Of a stretch of DNA of 60,561 bases, positions 9,291 to 17,340 are shown piece by piece. This stretch comes from Kineosporia rhizophila (lineage in GTDB: Bacteria > Actinomycetota > Actinomycetes > Actinomycetales > Kineosporiaceae). Each line of letters begins with the position of its first letter. Position 1 is the stretch's first letter. The stretch is from contig NZ_JAJSOH010000038.1 in assembly GCF_021277265.1 (NCBI RefSeq), positions 1 through 60,561 on the forward strand, given 5' to 3'. The position numbers and the translations under genes are program-made. Below the pieces are notes generated by a model, which was not told where the DNA came from, did no database searches, and worked only from the letters and a program-made list of their open reading frames with translations.

Positions 9291-9464
9291 TCAGCGCTTG
9301 AAGGCGTCCTTGACGTTCTCGCCGGCCTGCTTCACGTCGGCCGACGCCTGGTCGGCGCGGCCCTCGTTCTCGAGGCGCTCGTTGTCCGTGCCCTTGCCGA
9401 CGGCTTCCTTCGCCTTGCCGGCCACGTTCTGGGCAGAGTTCTTGATCTTGTCGGTGGCACTCAT
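9291..9464 (-). CDS. CsbD-like stress protein
   Basis: A 57-residue, highly charged, helical protein with the CsbD-family pattern: KIKNSAQNVAGKAKEAVGK followed by NERLENEGRADQASADVKQ and a basic C-terminus (DAFKR). CsbD proteins accumulate under general stress in many bacteria; no enzymatic activity is known. The ATG at 9462-9464 has GGGAGG eight bases upstream, better supported than the start five codons earlier. It appears monocistronic. Confidence 0.88.
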   Translation of the reverse strand: MSATDKIKNSAQNVAGKAKEAVGKGTDNERLENEGRADQASADVKQAGENVKDAFKR

Positions 9465-9661
9465 CGACAGGCCTCCCAACCACTAGGCAACTTGCTGTTC
9501 CGGGACGCCCGAAGCGTCCCGCCGAGGTTCACTCTGCCCCCTCTGGGCCAAACCGCATCCCGACCCTGATCACGTCCGGCCCACCTCAGGGAGAACCCGT
9601 ACGCCGTGAAAGTGGAAAGTCAGGGTTCCCAATCTCGGAAGTTCGGGTTTCACTATTGCCT

Positions 9662-10597
9662 ATGAGTGACGAACTGGAAGCGATTCTCAGGAGCGTCGCC
9701 TCGGGGGAGATGAGTCCCGATGCGGCCATGAAGGCGATCGACGAGCAGAAGGCCCGTGAGGCGAGCGCCACATCCGCGCCCTCCGCGCCCGCTCCCGAAC
9801 AGCCCACCCCGGCCTCCCCGGCCTTCGGCTCCCCCGGCTCCGGCAGCTCCCGCAGCTCCGGCACCCCCACCTTCCGGGCCGGTGGCACTCCGCCGGTCAA
9901 CGGCACCATCACTGCGGTGCGGGTGCTCGGTTCCTACCGCTCGGTGCAGGTCACGGCCGACCCGTCGGTGGCCCAGCTGTACGTGACCGGCACGCACCGG
10001 GTCAGCCAGGAGGGCACCACGCTGATCGTGTCCGGCACCGGCCCGCTGGACGAGCCCACCGGCCCCCGTCCGGCCAACGGTGGCAACCTCTTCGGCAACT
10101 TCAGCTTCAGCGACCTGCCCCGCACGCTGACCTGGGCCAAGTCGTGGAAGGAGCACCAGCTCGAGATCCGGGTGAACCCGGAGCTGCTGCTGGAGCTGGA
10201 GACCACCGGCGCCGAGGTGAAGCTCAACGGCCTGGTCGGCGGTCTGAAGGCCCGGGTGGTGGCCAGCTCGCTGAAGGCGGACCGGCTGCGTGGGCGGCTC
10301 GACGTGGAGGCGGTCTCCTCGTCGGTGAAGATCAGCGCGGTGCCGCTGGGCGAGTCCCGGCTGACGGCCGAGTCCTCCTCGGCCCGGCTGACCCTGCTGA
10401 ACGGCAGTGACCTGCGGATCTCGGGCACCAACCGGATGGGCCGGCTGCAGCTGCCCGACCGCCCGGCCAGCACCATGCCGCTGGACGACCAGGTCACCGA
10501 GAGCGTCGTGGGCTCGGGGCGGGACCTCCTGCGGGTGGAGGCGGTCATGAGCTCGGTCACGGTCGGCGCCCAGGTCTGGGACGAGGCGCCGCTTTGA
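9662..10597 (+). CDS. SHOCT-like/DUF4097-type adhesin-fold protein
   Basis: A 311-residue protein with three parts. Residues 1-35 are a short helical module (LEAILRSVASGEMSPDAAMKAID) of the SHOCT-like kind. Next is a Pro/Ser/Ala linker to about residue 75. The rest is a repetitive beta-rich region (VTADPSVAQLYVTGTH, VSSSVKISAVPL-like strands) resembling the DUF4097 putative adhesin/bactofilin-like fold. It has no signal peptide or membrane segment, so it is probably cytoplasmic despite the family nickname. Its stop overlaps the TTG start of the DUF2089 gene, so the two are translationally coupled. Role unknown; with a zinc-ribbon HTH partner, a regulatory or sensor function is plausible. Confidence 0.7.
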   Translation: MSDELEAILRSVASGEMSPDAAMKAIDEQKAREASATSAPSAPAPEQPTPASPAFGSPGSGSSRSSGTPTFRAGGTPPVNGTITAVRVLGSYRSVQVTADPSVAQLYVTGTHRVSQEGTTLIVSGTGPLDEPTGPRPANGGNLFGNFSFSDLPRTLTWAKSWKEHQLEIRVNPELLLELETTGAEVKLNGLVGGLKARVVASSLKADRLRGRLDVEAVSSSVKISAVPLGESRLTAESSSARLTLLNGSDLRISGTNRMGRLQLPDRPASTMPLDDQVTESVVGSGRDLLRVEAVMSSVTVGAQVWDEAPL

Positions 10598-11025
10598 GCC
10601 GCCGGCACCCGGGCGAGCACGGCTACCGGGCCCCCCAGCAGTGCCCGGTCTGCGCCGACGACCTGCACGTCACCCAGCTCGGCTGCGACTCCTGCGGCAC
10701 CGGGATCAGCGGGCACTTCCAGCACTGCGACTACTGCGCCCTGGACCAGGCCGAACTGGACGTGCTGCGGGTCTTCCTGGTCTCGCGGGGAAACATGAAG
10801 GAGCTGGAACGGCACCTGGGGGTCAGCTACCCCACCGCCCGGGCCCGGTTCGACGATCTGCTGGCCAAGCTCGGTCTGCGGCCCACCGCCCCGGCGACTC
10901 CCACGGCGCCGGCTGCGGAGCCGGCGCGGAACGAGGCGGACGAGCAGACCCGGCTGAACACGCTGCAGGCGCTGGCCACGGGTGAGCTGGACGTGGAGGC
11001 GGCCCGGAAGCTCCTGGGCCAGTGA
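10594..11025 (+). CDS. DUF2089 zinc-ribbon/HTH protein
   Basis: A 143-residue protein beginning (TTG start inside the TTGA overlap) with a zinc ribbon of paired cysteines: CPVCADD, then CDSCGTGISG and HFQHCDYCALD. A helix-turn-helix follows (FLVSRGNMKELERHLGVSYPTARARFDDLLAKLG), the DUF2089 signature. The C-terminal tail, LQALATGELDVEAARKLLG, matches the helical module at the N-terminus of the preceding gene product. The product probably binds nucleic acid and may interact with its neighbour through the shared module; that interaction is inference. Confidence 0.82.
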   Translation: MSRRHPGEHGYRAPQQCPVCADDLHVTQLGCDSCGTGISGHFQHCDYCALDQAELDVLRVFLVSRGNMKELERHLGVSYPTARARFDDLLAKLGLRPTAPATPTAPAAEPARNEADEQTRLNTLQALATGELDVEAARKLLGQ

Positions 11026-11277
11026 TCCGCCGCTGACCAGGGGGCGGGTGGTTGCCCCAAGTGCGGGGGTACACCAGCCACCTGCCCTTTCAGGCGGCAG
11101 AATGCTCCTTCGATGTCACCGGTCCGCCCGGCAACATCTACGCGTCGGCTCCTCCGGCGCGCCGACAACCCTCGGGCGAGTACACGGCCGGTGCCTTCGG
11201 GCCACCGGAGGGGATGTCCCGCCGGCGCCAGGCCGGGTACTCGCCCGTGGGGTTCGGTCCGGAGGTCACGCCCGGTC

Positions 11278-11850
11278 TCACTGGGTCTGCGAGAGGTCCG
11301 TGCTGTCCTGGGTCGTGGCGCCCCCCTGGGTGGTGCCGTCCTGAGTGGTCCCGTCCTGCGTGGTCCCGTCCTGGCTCTGTCCCTGACCGAACGGCGACGT
11401 ACCGGAACCGCTCTGGCCCTGACCGGTCTGACCCTGCCCGGTCTGACCGCCCGGCATCTGACCGCCGCCGGGGAACTGCCCACCGCCGGGCATCTGGCCA
11501 CCCCCGAAACCGGTCTGGCCGTCGGTGGTGCCGGAGACCGAGGCGGAACCACGGTCGTGGCCGACCACGTAACCGGTCGCGAAACCCACCCCGAGCAACA
11601 GGGCACCGGCGATGACCGCGGCGGCCACCGGCGTCTTCAGTTTCTGCACGAAACCACCCTGGGAGCCGGTGGTCGGCGCGGGAGCCGGCACCGACGTCCC
11701 CAGGTGCTCCTGCGGGACCTCGAAGGTCAGGTGCGGCGGCGGCCCGGCGGGGCCGGGGTACTGCACGTTCGGGTAGGACTGCGGGTTCTGGGCGGGGGCC
11801 GGGTGGGTGTTCACCGGCGCCACGACGGTCTGCCCCTGATTTTCTGCCAT
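11278..11850 (-). CDS. Single-pass membrane protein with Gly/Gln/Thr repeats
   Basis: A 190-residue protein. A Pro-rich cytoplasmic N-terminus precedes one membrane helix (AAAVIAGALLLGVGFATGYVVG, residues about 78-100, split by a short Gly run). The external tail is low complexity: GGGQMPGGGQFPGGGQ, GQTGQGQTGQGQ and three copies of DGTTQ near the C-terminus. No enzymatic domain is recognisable. The ATG at 11848-11850 begins MAENQGQ; no strong ribosome site is visible, and a longer in-frame start exists. It could be a surface-exposed spacer or a protein-interaction tail. The repeats make length variation between strains likely. Confidence 0.65.
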   Translation of the reverse strand: MAENQGQTVVAPVNTHPAPAQNPQSYPNVQYPGPAGPPPHLTFEVPQEHLGTSVPAPAPTTGSQGGFVQKLKTPVAAAVIAGALLLGVGFATGYVVGHDRGSASVSGTTDGQTGFGGGQMPGGGQFPGGGQMPGGQTGQGQTGQGQSGSGTSPFGQGQSQDGTTQDGTTQDGTTQGGATTQDSTDLSQTQ

Positions 11851-11973
11851 GCGTCCCAGAGTTCGGCCCCCTGATGAGGAGAGGCCGGATCCGGGCTGTG
11901 AACCGGCTATGAAGACCAGAAGCCGGTGGCCACCCTCCAATGGCCACCGGCTTCCCTCAGAGAAGGTCCTGGG

Positions 11974-12756
11974 TCACTTCACCTCGCGGCGCAGGGTGCG
12001 CACCGTGCCGATCACCAGCGGTGCGACCACCCACAGCAGCGCCGAGGTGAAGATCCGCAGCCACTCGTCCCCGCTGGTCTCCCCTCCGCCCAGCACGCCG
12101 GTGGTGGAGTTGAAGTCCAGCCACTCGCCCACCGACTCCATCGCCGAGAACTGCGAGAGCAGCTGGAAGGCGACGGGCAGGACGAAGAAGCTGACGATCG
12201 CGACCGGGGTGTTGGCGAAGAGCAGGCCGAACCCGACCCCGCAGGCGTAGTTGAGCCACAGGAACGCCAGCAGCTCGATCACCACCATCGCGGACATGTC
12301 CCAGGGGTCGGCCGCCCCGGAGACCAGGGTGGCGATGCCGGCGATCGGCAGGATCAGCGCCAGCGTCGCCGTGGCCAGGACCATCGCGGCGAGGAACTTG
12401 GCGGCGACGATCCGGCCACGCTGCGGGACCAGGGTGAAGGTGGTCAGGGCGGTGCGCTGCGACCACTCGCTGGTCACGGTCAGCACCCCGAGCACCGGGC
12501 CGAGGATGGCGATCGGCAGGAAGGCCAGCTGCGCGTAGGTCTGCCAGGTACGGTCACCGTCGCCCCAGATCGCCATCGCCCCGATCACCAGGACGACCAG
12601 CAGGGCGACGATGCCGAGCAGCCAGCGCCCGGCCCGGGTGTCGGCCATCTTGCGCAGCTCGAGCCAGGTCAGCGTGCCCAGCCCGGGACGGCTGATCTTG
12701 GTGTCCTGGGTGGCGCCGGGGGCGGCCCAGGCAGGCAGCGTGGTCGGGGCGCTCAT
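11974..12756 (-). CDS. ABC-2 type transporter permease
   Basis: A 260-residue membrane protein with six hydrophobic segments (LLGIVALLVVLVIGAMAIW, FLPIAILGPVLGVLTVTSE, FLAAMVLATATLALILPIAGI and others). SEWSQRTALTTFTLVPQRGRIVAAK is the conserved cytosolic loop of ABC-2 permeases in antibiotic- or peptide-export systems, joined here across two motifs. Its ATG overlaps the ATPase stop (ATGA), so the two make one exporter. A divergent histidine kinase/response regulator pair lies just beyond, a common layout for self-protection or envelope-stress exporters. The substrate is unknown. Confidence 0.88.
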   Translation of the reverse strand: MSAPTTLPAWAAPGATQDTKISRPGLGTLTWLELRKMADTRAGRWLLGIVALLVVLVIGAMAIWGDGDRTWQTYAQLAFLPIAILGPVLGVLTVTSEWSQRTALTTFTLVPQRGRIVAAKFLAAMVLATATLALILPIAGIATLVSGAADPWDMSAMVVIELLAFLWLNYACGVGFGLLFANTPVAIVSFFVLPVAFQLLSQFSAMESVGEWLDFNSTTGVLGGGETSGDEWLRIFTSALLWVVAPLVIGTVRTLRREVK

Positions 12757-13694
12757 CGCGCGACCTCCATCGGGGGGTTGACCGCACCGGCCGGTGCGGA
12801 GGCGTTCGCAGTGGCGGTGAGCTGGAGGAACAGGGCCTCCAGGCCGGCACCGTCGGCGGTGCGCAGTTCGGTCAGGACAGCGCCGGCCGCAGCCGCGGCG
12901 CGACCGACCTGGAGCGGTTCGGCGTCGACCAGCAGGGCGCCGTCGGCGGCCGGGGTGAAGGTCAGGCCGGAGCGCTGCAGCGCGTCGGCCAGGGCGGCCG
13001 GTGCCTCGGCGCGGACCAGGGTGCCCGCCCCGGCGAGCAGTTCCTGCTTGCTGCCGTTGGCCGCGATCCGGCCGTTGCCGATCACCACCAGACGGTCGGC
13101 GACCGCCTCGACCTCGTGCAGCAGGTGCGACGAGAGCAGCACCGTGCCGCCCCGGTCGGCGTACTCGCGCAGCAGACCGCGCATCCAGAAGATGCCCTCC
13201 GGGTCCAGCCCGTTGGCCGGCTCGTCGAGCACCAGCGTGGAGGGGTTGCCGAGCAGGGCGTGGGCCAGGCCGAGGCGCTGGCGCATGCCCAGGGAGTAGT
13301 TGCCGACCCGCTTGTCGGCGGCCTTCTTGTCCAGGCCGACCAGGTCGAGCATCTGGGTGACCCGCTCGCGGGGCAGGCCCAGGACGATGGTGCCGAGGGT
13401 GAGCACCTCGCGGCCGGTGCGGCCGGCGTGCTGCGCCGAGGCGTCCAGGAGCACACCCACCGAGCGGCCCGGGTTGGGCAGGCTGCGGTAGGGCACGCCG
13501 TCGATCAGCGCGGTCCCGCTGCTCGCCGGGGTCAGACCGCACAGGATCCGCATCGTGGTGGACTTGCCGGCGCCGTTCGGGCCGAGGAACCCCGTGACAG
13601 TGCCGGTCTCGCACCGGAAGGAGACGGCATCGACGGCCGTCTGGGTGCCGTATCTCTTCGTCAGGTTCTCGATCTCGATCACGAGGACAACCAT
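12753..13694 (-). CDS. ABC transporter ATP-binding protein
   Basis: A 313-residue ATPase of the drug/bacitracin-export type. Walker A is GPNGAGKST (after GFL), the Q-loop region is unusual (VGVLLDASAQHAGRTG), the signature is NYSLGMRQRLGLAHALL and Walker B is TLVLDEPANGLDP, followed by a switch His in LLSSHLLHEVEAVADR. The last 90 residues are a variable domain seen in this subfamily. It powers the permease encoded directly after it. The ATG at 13692-13694 is used; a GTG four codons later is an alternative. Confidence 0.93.
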   Translation of the reverse strand: MVVLVIEIENLTKRYGTQTAVDAVSFRCETGTVTGFLGPNGAGKSTTMRILCGLTPASSGTALIDGVPYRSLPNPGRSVGVLLDASAQHAGRTGREVLTLGTIVLGLPRERVTQMLDLVGLDKKAADKRVGNYSLGMRQRLGLAHALLGNPSTLVLDEPANGLDPEGIFWMRGLLREYADRGGTVLLSSHLLHEVEAVADRLVVIGNGRIAANGSKQELLAGAGTLVRAEAPAALADALQRSGLTFTPAADGALLVDAEPLQVGRAAAAAGAVLTELRTADGAGLEALFLQLTATANASAPAGAVNPPMEVAR

Positions 13695-13835
13695 TCCGGA
13701 CCGGCCACCACCCGCGCGTCCGTCCTGGGAACCATCTGGGCGCGCCCCAGGGTGATCTCGGGTTAGACGAAAGTAGGGGGCCCGCGCATCCCAGGACCGT
13801 GGTGGCCGCCCGATCGGGATGCCTACGGTGAGCAG

Positions 13836-15098
13836 GTGCGCACTCACCACCGCTCGGGCTGGCTGCCCGGTGACCTGGACGACCCGGTCGCGGCCCGGCC
13901 GGAACGACGCTCCGCGCGGGACTGGCTGGTGGACGTCAGCCTGTTCCTGATCTGCACCGGCCTGGGGGTCCTGCTCTGGATCGACCAGGCCGACCTGGAA
14001 CGCGGCACGATGCCGGGCGCGCTGGCCGTGGCCGACCTGGTGGCCGGGGTGCCCTGCCTGGTCCTGCTCTGGTGGCGGCGGCGTTGGCCGACCCGGATCG
14101 CCGTGTTCATGGCCGCGGTCGGGTTCTTCTCGGTGGTCTCCGCCCTGCCCGCCATGGTGCTGGTCTACACCGTCGCGGTGCGCCGGCCGCCCCGGAACGT
14201 GGCCGTGGTCTTCGTCCTGCACGTGCTGGCCGGGATCGCCTTCGCCTGGGTGCGGCCCAATCCGAGCGACAGCTGGGCCGACCTCGTCGCCGGCCTGATC
14301 GCGGTGTGCGCGGTGCTGGCCTGGGGGCTGTTCGCCCGCGCCCGGCGGCAGCTGATCCTCTCGCTGCGCGACCGGGCCGAACGGGCCGAGTCCGAGCGCA
14401 ACCTGCTGCTCGAGCAGGCCCGGCAGTCCGAGCGCACCCGGATCGCCCGGGAGATGCACGACGTGCTGGGCCACCGGATCTCGCTGATCAGCCTGCACGC
14501 CGGGGCCCTGGAGTTCCGCGCCGACAAGGCCGGGCCGGAGGTGGCCGAGTCGGCGGCGGTGATCCGGGCCAGCGCCCGGCAGGCCCTGCAGGACCTGCGC
14601 GAGGTGATCGGGGTGCTGCGGGCCGGCGGGGCGGAGGACTCGCCGGACCGCCCGCAGCCCACGCTGGCCGACATCCCGAGCCTGGTCGAGGAGTCCCGCC
14701 AGGCCGGCATGAAGGTGACGCTCAACTGCGAGCACGCCGAAGGGCAGGGGGTTCCCGAGGTGATCGGCCGCACCGTCTACCGGATCGTGCAGGAAGGGCT
14801 GACCAACGCCCGAAAACACGCACCAGGCACGGCAGTGCAGGTCTCGGTGAACGGAACCCCTGGGCAGGGGCTGGAAGTGACGGTGCTGAACCGGGCGCCG
14901 CTGGCTCCCCCCGATGCCATTCCTGGGGCCGGACAGGGGTTGGTGGGGTTGACCGAGCGGGTGAATTTGGCCGAGGGGAGCCTGGAACACGGGCGGACGG
15001 CGGCGGGGGACTTCCGGCTCGCGGCCCGGCTTCCCTGGCCCACCAACGACGAAGAATTGAAGACGTCGGTGAGCACCACGGTGGAGCCGTCCGCCTGA
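13836..15098 (+). CDS. Sensor histidine kinase (HisKA_3 class)
   Basis: A 420-residue membrane kinase. The N-terminal half has about five or six membrane helices (VSLFLICTGLGVLLWI, MAAVGFFSVVSALPAMVLVY, VFVLHVLAGIAFAWV). The phosphoacceptor is His208 in RIAREMHDVLGHRISLISL. The ATPase domain shows VYRIVQEGLTNARKH and GAGQGLVGLTERV. TACGGT lies six bases before the GTG start, so the mRNA is probably leaderless. It is co-transcribed with the response regulator 30 bases downstream and divergent from the ABC exporter it likely controls. Confidence 0.92.
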   Translation: MRTHHRSGWLPGDLDDPVAARPERRSARDWLVDVSLFLICTGLGVLLWIDQADLERGTMPGALAVADLVAGVPCLVLLWWRRRWPTRIAVFMAAVGFFSVVSALPAMVLVYTVAVRRPPRNVAVVFVLHVLAGIAFAWVRPNPSDSWADLVAGLIAVCAVLAWGLFARARRQLILSLRDRAERAESERNLLLEQARQSERTRIAREMHDVLGHRISLISLHAGALEFRADKAGPEVAESAAVIRASARQALQDLREVIGVLRAGGAEDSPDRPQPTLADIPSLVEESRQAGMKVTLNCEHAEGQGVPEVIGRTVYRIVQEGLTNARKHAPGTAVQVSVNGTPGQGLEVTVLNRAPLAPPDAIPGAGQGLVGLTERVNLAEGSLEHGRTAAGDFRLAARLPWPTNDEELKTSVSTTVEPSA

Positions 15099-15128
15099 GT
15101 GGTGGGTCGGGATGGGAGGGTTGAGAAC

Positions 15129-15806
15129 GTGGCAGATGTCGAAGCACCGGTGCGGGTGCTGATCGTGGACGACGACGCGCTGGTGCGGGCGGCGCTGCGG
15201 ATGATGCTGTCCGGCAGCGAGCACGTGGACGTGGCCGGTGAGGCGGAGGACGGCTCGCAGGTGCTCGGGGCGGTGCAGCGGCTACGGCCGGACGTGGTGC
15301 TGATGGACATCCGGATGCCCCGGGTGGACGGTCTGGCGGCCACGGAACAGCTGGCCCAGCAGCCCTCGCCGCCCCAGGTGATCGTGCTGACCACGTTCGA
15401 CGCCGACGAGTACGTGCTGCGGGCGCTGCGGGCCGGCGCCAGCGGGTTCCTGCTCAAGGACACGCCCCCGGCCGACCTGGTGCGGGCCATCCGTACGGTG
15501 GCGCAGGGCGAGGCCATGCTCTCGCCCGCGGTGACCCGGCGCCTGATCGACCACGTCGGGGCACCCTCGGCGGCCGGGCAGTCGCGGCGCCGGGAAGCGG
15601 CCCGTGACCGGCTGGACCTGCTCAGCCCGCGCGAACGGGAAGTGGCGGTGGCGGTAGGGCTGGGCAAGTCGAACGCGGAGATCGCCGACGACCTGTACAT
15701 GAGCGTGGCCACGGTGAAGGCGCACGTGTCCCGGGTGATGACCAAGCTGGACGCGACCAACCGGGTGCAGATCGCGATCCTCGCCCACGACGCCGAACTG
15801 GCCTGA
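15129..15806 (+). CDS. NarL/FixJ-type response regulator
   Basis: A 225-residue regulator. Receiver: VLIVDDDALVRAALRMML at the start, Asp60 in VVLMDIRMPRVDG as phosphoacceptor, and VIVLTTFDADEYVL. The C-terminal LuxR HTH has LLSPREREVAVAVGLGKSN and SVATVKAHVSRVMTKLDATN. The GTG at 15129 is preferred because GGGAGGG lies eight bases upstream; an in-frame GTG directly after the kinase stop would give ten extra residues. Partner of the kinase before it; the divergent ABC exporter is the probable target. Confidence 0.93.
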   Translation: MADVEAPVRVLIVDDDALVRAALRMMLSGSEHVDVAGEAEDGSQVLGAVQRLRPDVVLMDIRMPRVDGLAATEQLAQQPSPPQVIVLTTFDADEYVLRALRAGASGFLLKDTPPADLVRAIRTVAQGEAMLSPAVTRRLIDHVGAPSAAGQSRRREAARDRLDLLSPREREVAVAVGLGKSNAEIADDLYMSVATVKAHVSRVMTKLDATNRVQIAILAHDAELA

Positions 15807-15830
15807 ACAGCCTGACTTTCAGAGCCGGTT

Positions 15831-17249
15831 TCAGGGCCCGGCGAAGGTGGTGACCACGTTGCGGGTGACCAGCGCGGCGATCTCCTGCGCCTGGGCGTCG
15901 GCCTTGACCCGCTTTCCCTGGCCGTCCAGGCAGAACCCGGTGACCGTGCACCCCCAGGCCGCCGTGCCGGCGTTGAACACCGTGGCGCCGGAGGGGCGTT
16001 CGACGTAACTCGTGGCCTGGACGTCGCCGCAGGCCAGGTCGGCCGAGCCGACCACCTGGGCCGGGCCGGGGGCCTGGACCTGGTCGAGGCGGCCCGAGAC
16101 CAGGCCCTTGAGCACCTGACCGGAGCTGACCTGGGCGCCGCCGAAGCCCCACCACGAGGGGTCGGTGATGGTGAGGCCGGTGCTGCCGACGGCCTCGCAG
16201 GTGGCGACCGAACCGGTGAGCTTGGCCCCCGATCCGGCGGCGACGGTGAAGCTGCGCCCGTCGGCCTGATCGGGCAGGGCGGTGACGCCGGCGGAGCCGG
16301 CCCCGAAGAAGGCGAGGTCGGTACCGTCGGCCACCGCCGCGCGTACTGAGCCGCGCAGCTTGGGTGTCCAGTAACGGCTTTGACCGGCCACCAGCACTGC
16401 CGTGGCGCCCTCGAGCAGCTTCGGCGAGGCCGTCAGGTCGGTGTCGGTGAGGTAGACGACGTCGGTGCCGGTGCGCTCGATCTGCGCGATCAGCCCGGCC
16501 TCGGTGGCCAGGGCCCCGGCGCCCGCCCCGGTGAGCAGCGGCCGGTTCAGCGTGACCTCGCGTCCCTCCCCCACCGACCCGTTGCGGTTGGTCGCCGCCC
16601 AGGTCATCGGGGAGGTCAGCACCACCACGCGATCGGACGCCGAGCCCTGGGAAGGCACCGAGGTCACCGTCAGCGGCAGGTAGCGGCTGGCCTTGCCCAG
16701 GTCGAGGCGGACGAGATAGGTGCCCTCGGGCCAGTTCGTGGTGTCGAGCGAACCGGTCGACTGCCAGCCGGCCGGCGGTCCCGACTGAGCCTGGGCCTGC
16801 AGCGTGCCCTGCCAGACCTGCCGGGCGCCGTCGCCGCCGTACCAGCCCAGCCGGAACGCCCGCACCTGCGCGGCGCCGGCACCGCGCAGGAACACCGGAA
16901 CCAGTTCACCAGGAGCTACCGAGGAGGCGCCGGCGTAGGCCGCCAACCCCTTGGCCGCGGCGCGGGCCGGGGCGATGCGCCACTCCTCGGCACCGGCCTG
17001 CGCGTTCTCGCGCACGATCGGCCCGGCCTCGCTGCCCGGGTTGCTGACCAGGCCACCGCGTACGTCCGAGGCCGGCTTCCGGGCCTCGGGGGCGGCCTCG
17101 GAACCGGCACCACCAGCACTGATCAGCCCCGCCAGGCCGCCCAGGGCAACGAGGGCGGTCACGGCGAGCAGACGCGGGGACGGCACGAAAAGGATTGTGT
17201 CGGGCGAGGGGTGCCCGGTGCCAATCCGGACGGGTTTCCGGCGAGTCAC
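15831..17249 (-). CDS. Secreted protein with N,N-dimethylformamidase-like domain
   Basis: A roughly 472-residue secreted protein. A basic N-terminus is followed by a hydrophobic segment (LLAVTALVALGGLAGLISAG). The body contains GELVPVFLRGAGAAQVRAFR, LGWYGGDGARQVWQG and WPEGTYLVRLDLGKASRYLPLTV, split here between motifs, which resemble the beta-sandwich and C-terminal region of the N,N-dimethylformamidase large-subunit family found in many actinobacterial exported proteins. The catalytic iron ligands cannot be verified, so amide hydrolysis should not be assumed. GGAG is eight bases before the GTG at 17249; a GTG at 17258 is also possible. It is divergent from the desaturase and shares its operator region. 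Confidence 0.55.
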   Translation of the reverse strand: MTRRKPVRIGTGHPSPDTILFVPSPRLLAVTALVALGGLAGLISAGGAGSEAAPEARKPASDVRGGLVSNPGSEAGPIVRENAQAGAEEWRIAPARAAAKGLAAYAGASSVAPGELVPVFLRGAGAAQVRAFRLGWYGGDGARQVWQGTLQAQAQSGPPAGWQSTGSLDTTNWPEGTYLVRLDLGKASRYLPLTVTSVPSQGSASDRVVVLTSPMTWAATNRNGSVGEGREVTLNRPLLTGAGAGALATEAGLIAQIERTGTDVVYLTDTDLTASPKLLEGATAVLVAGQSRYWTPKLRGSVRAAVADGTDLAFFGAGSAGVTALPDQADGRSFTVAAGSGAKLTGSVATCEAVGSTGLTITDPSWWGFGGAQVSSGQVLKGLVSGRLDQVQAPGPAQVVGSADLACGDVQATSYVERPSGATVFNAGTAAWGCTVTGFCLDGQGKRVKADAQAQEIAALVTRNVVTTFAGP

Positions 17250-17276
17250 TTGCTTCACTCCAGCCAGAGGCTAGCG

Positions 17277-17310
17277 AACCTACGGATTCGTAGGTTACGG
17301 TTACGTAGGT
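17277..17310. promoter_or_regulatory. Palindromic operator upstream of desaturase gene
   Basis: AACCTACG (17277-17284) and CGTAGGTT (17289-17296) form a perfect inverted repeat around a 4-base spacer. A further CGTAGGT half-site follows at 17304-17310, fifteen bases downstream in direct repeat. Symmetry, length and position before a fatty-acid desaturase are typical of TetR-family operators. No TetR gene is in this window. Confidence 0.6.
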
Positions 17311-17340
17311 AAATCCGGACTGATCAGACAGGGGCACGGA

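Noticed and set aside
11041..11277. Possible small gene between DUF2089 and the repeat-tail membrane protein
   Set aside because: Open frames exist because of high GC, but codon-position bias, start signals and family resemblance are absent.
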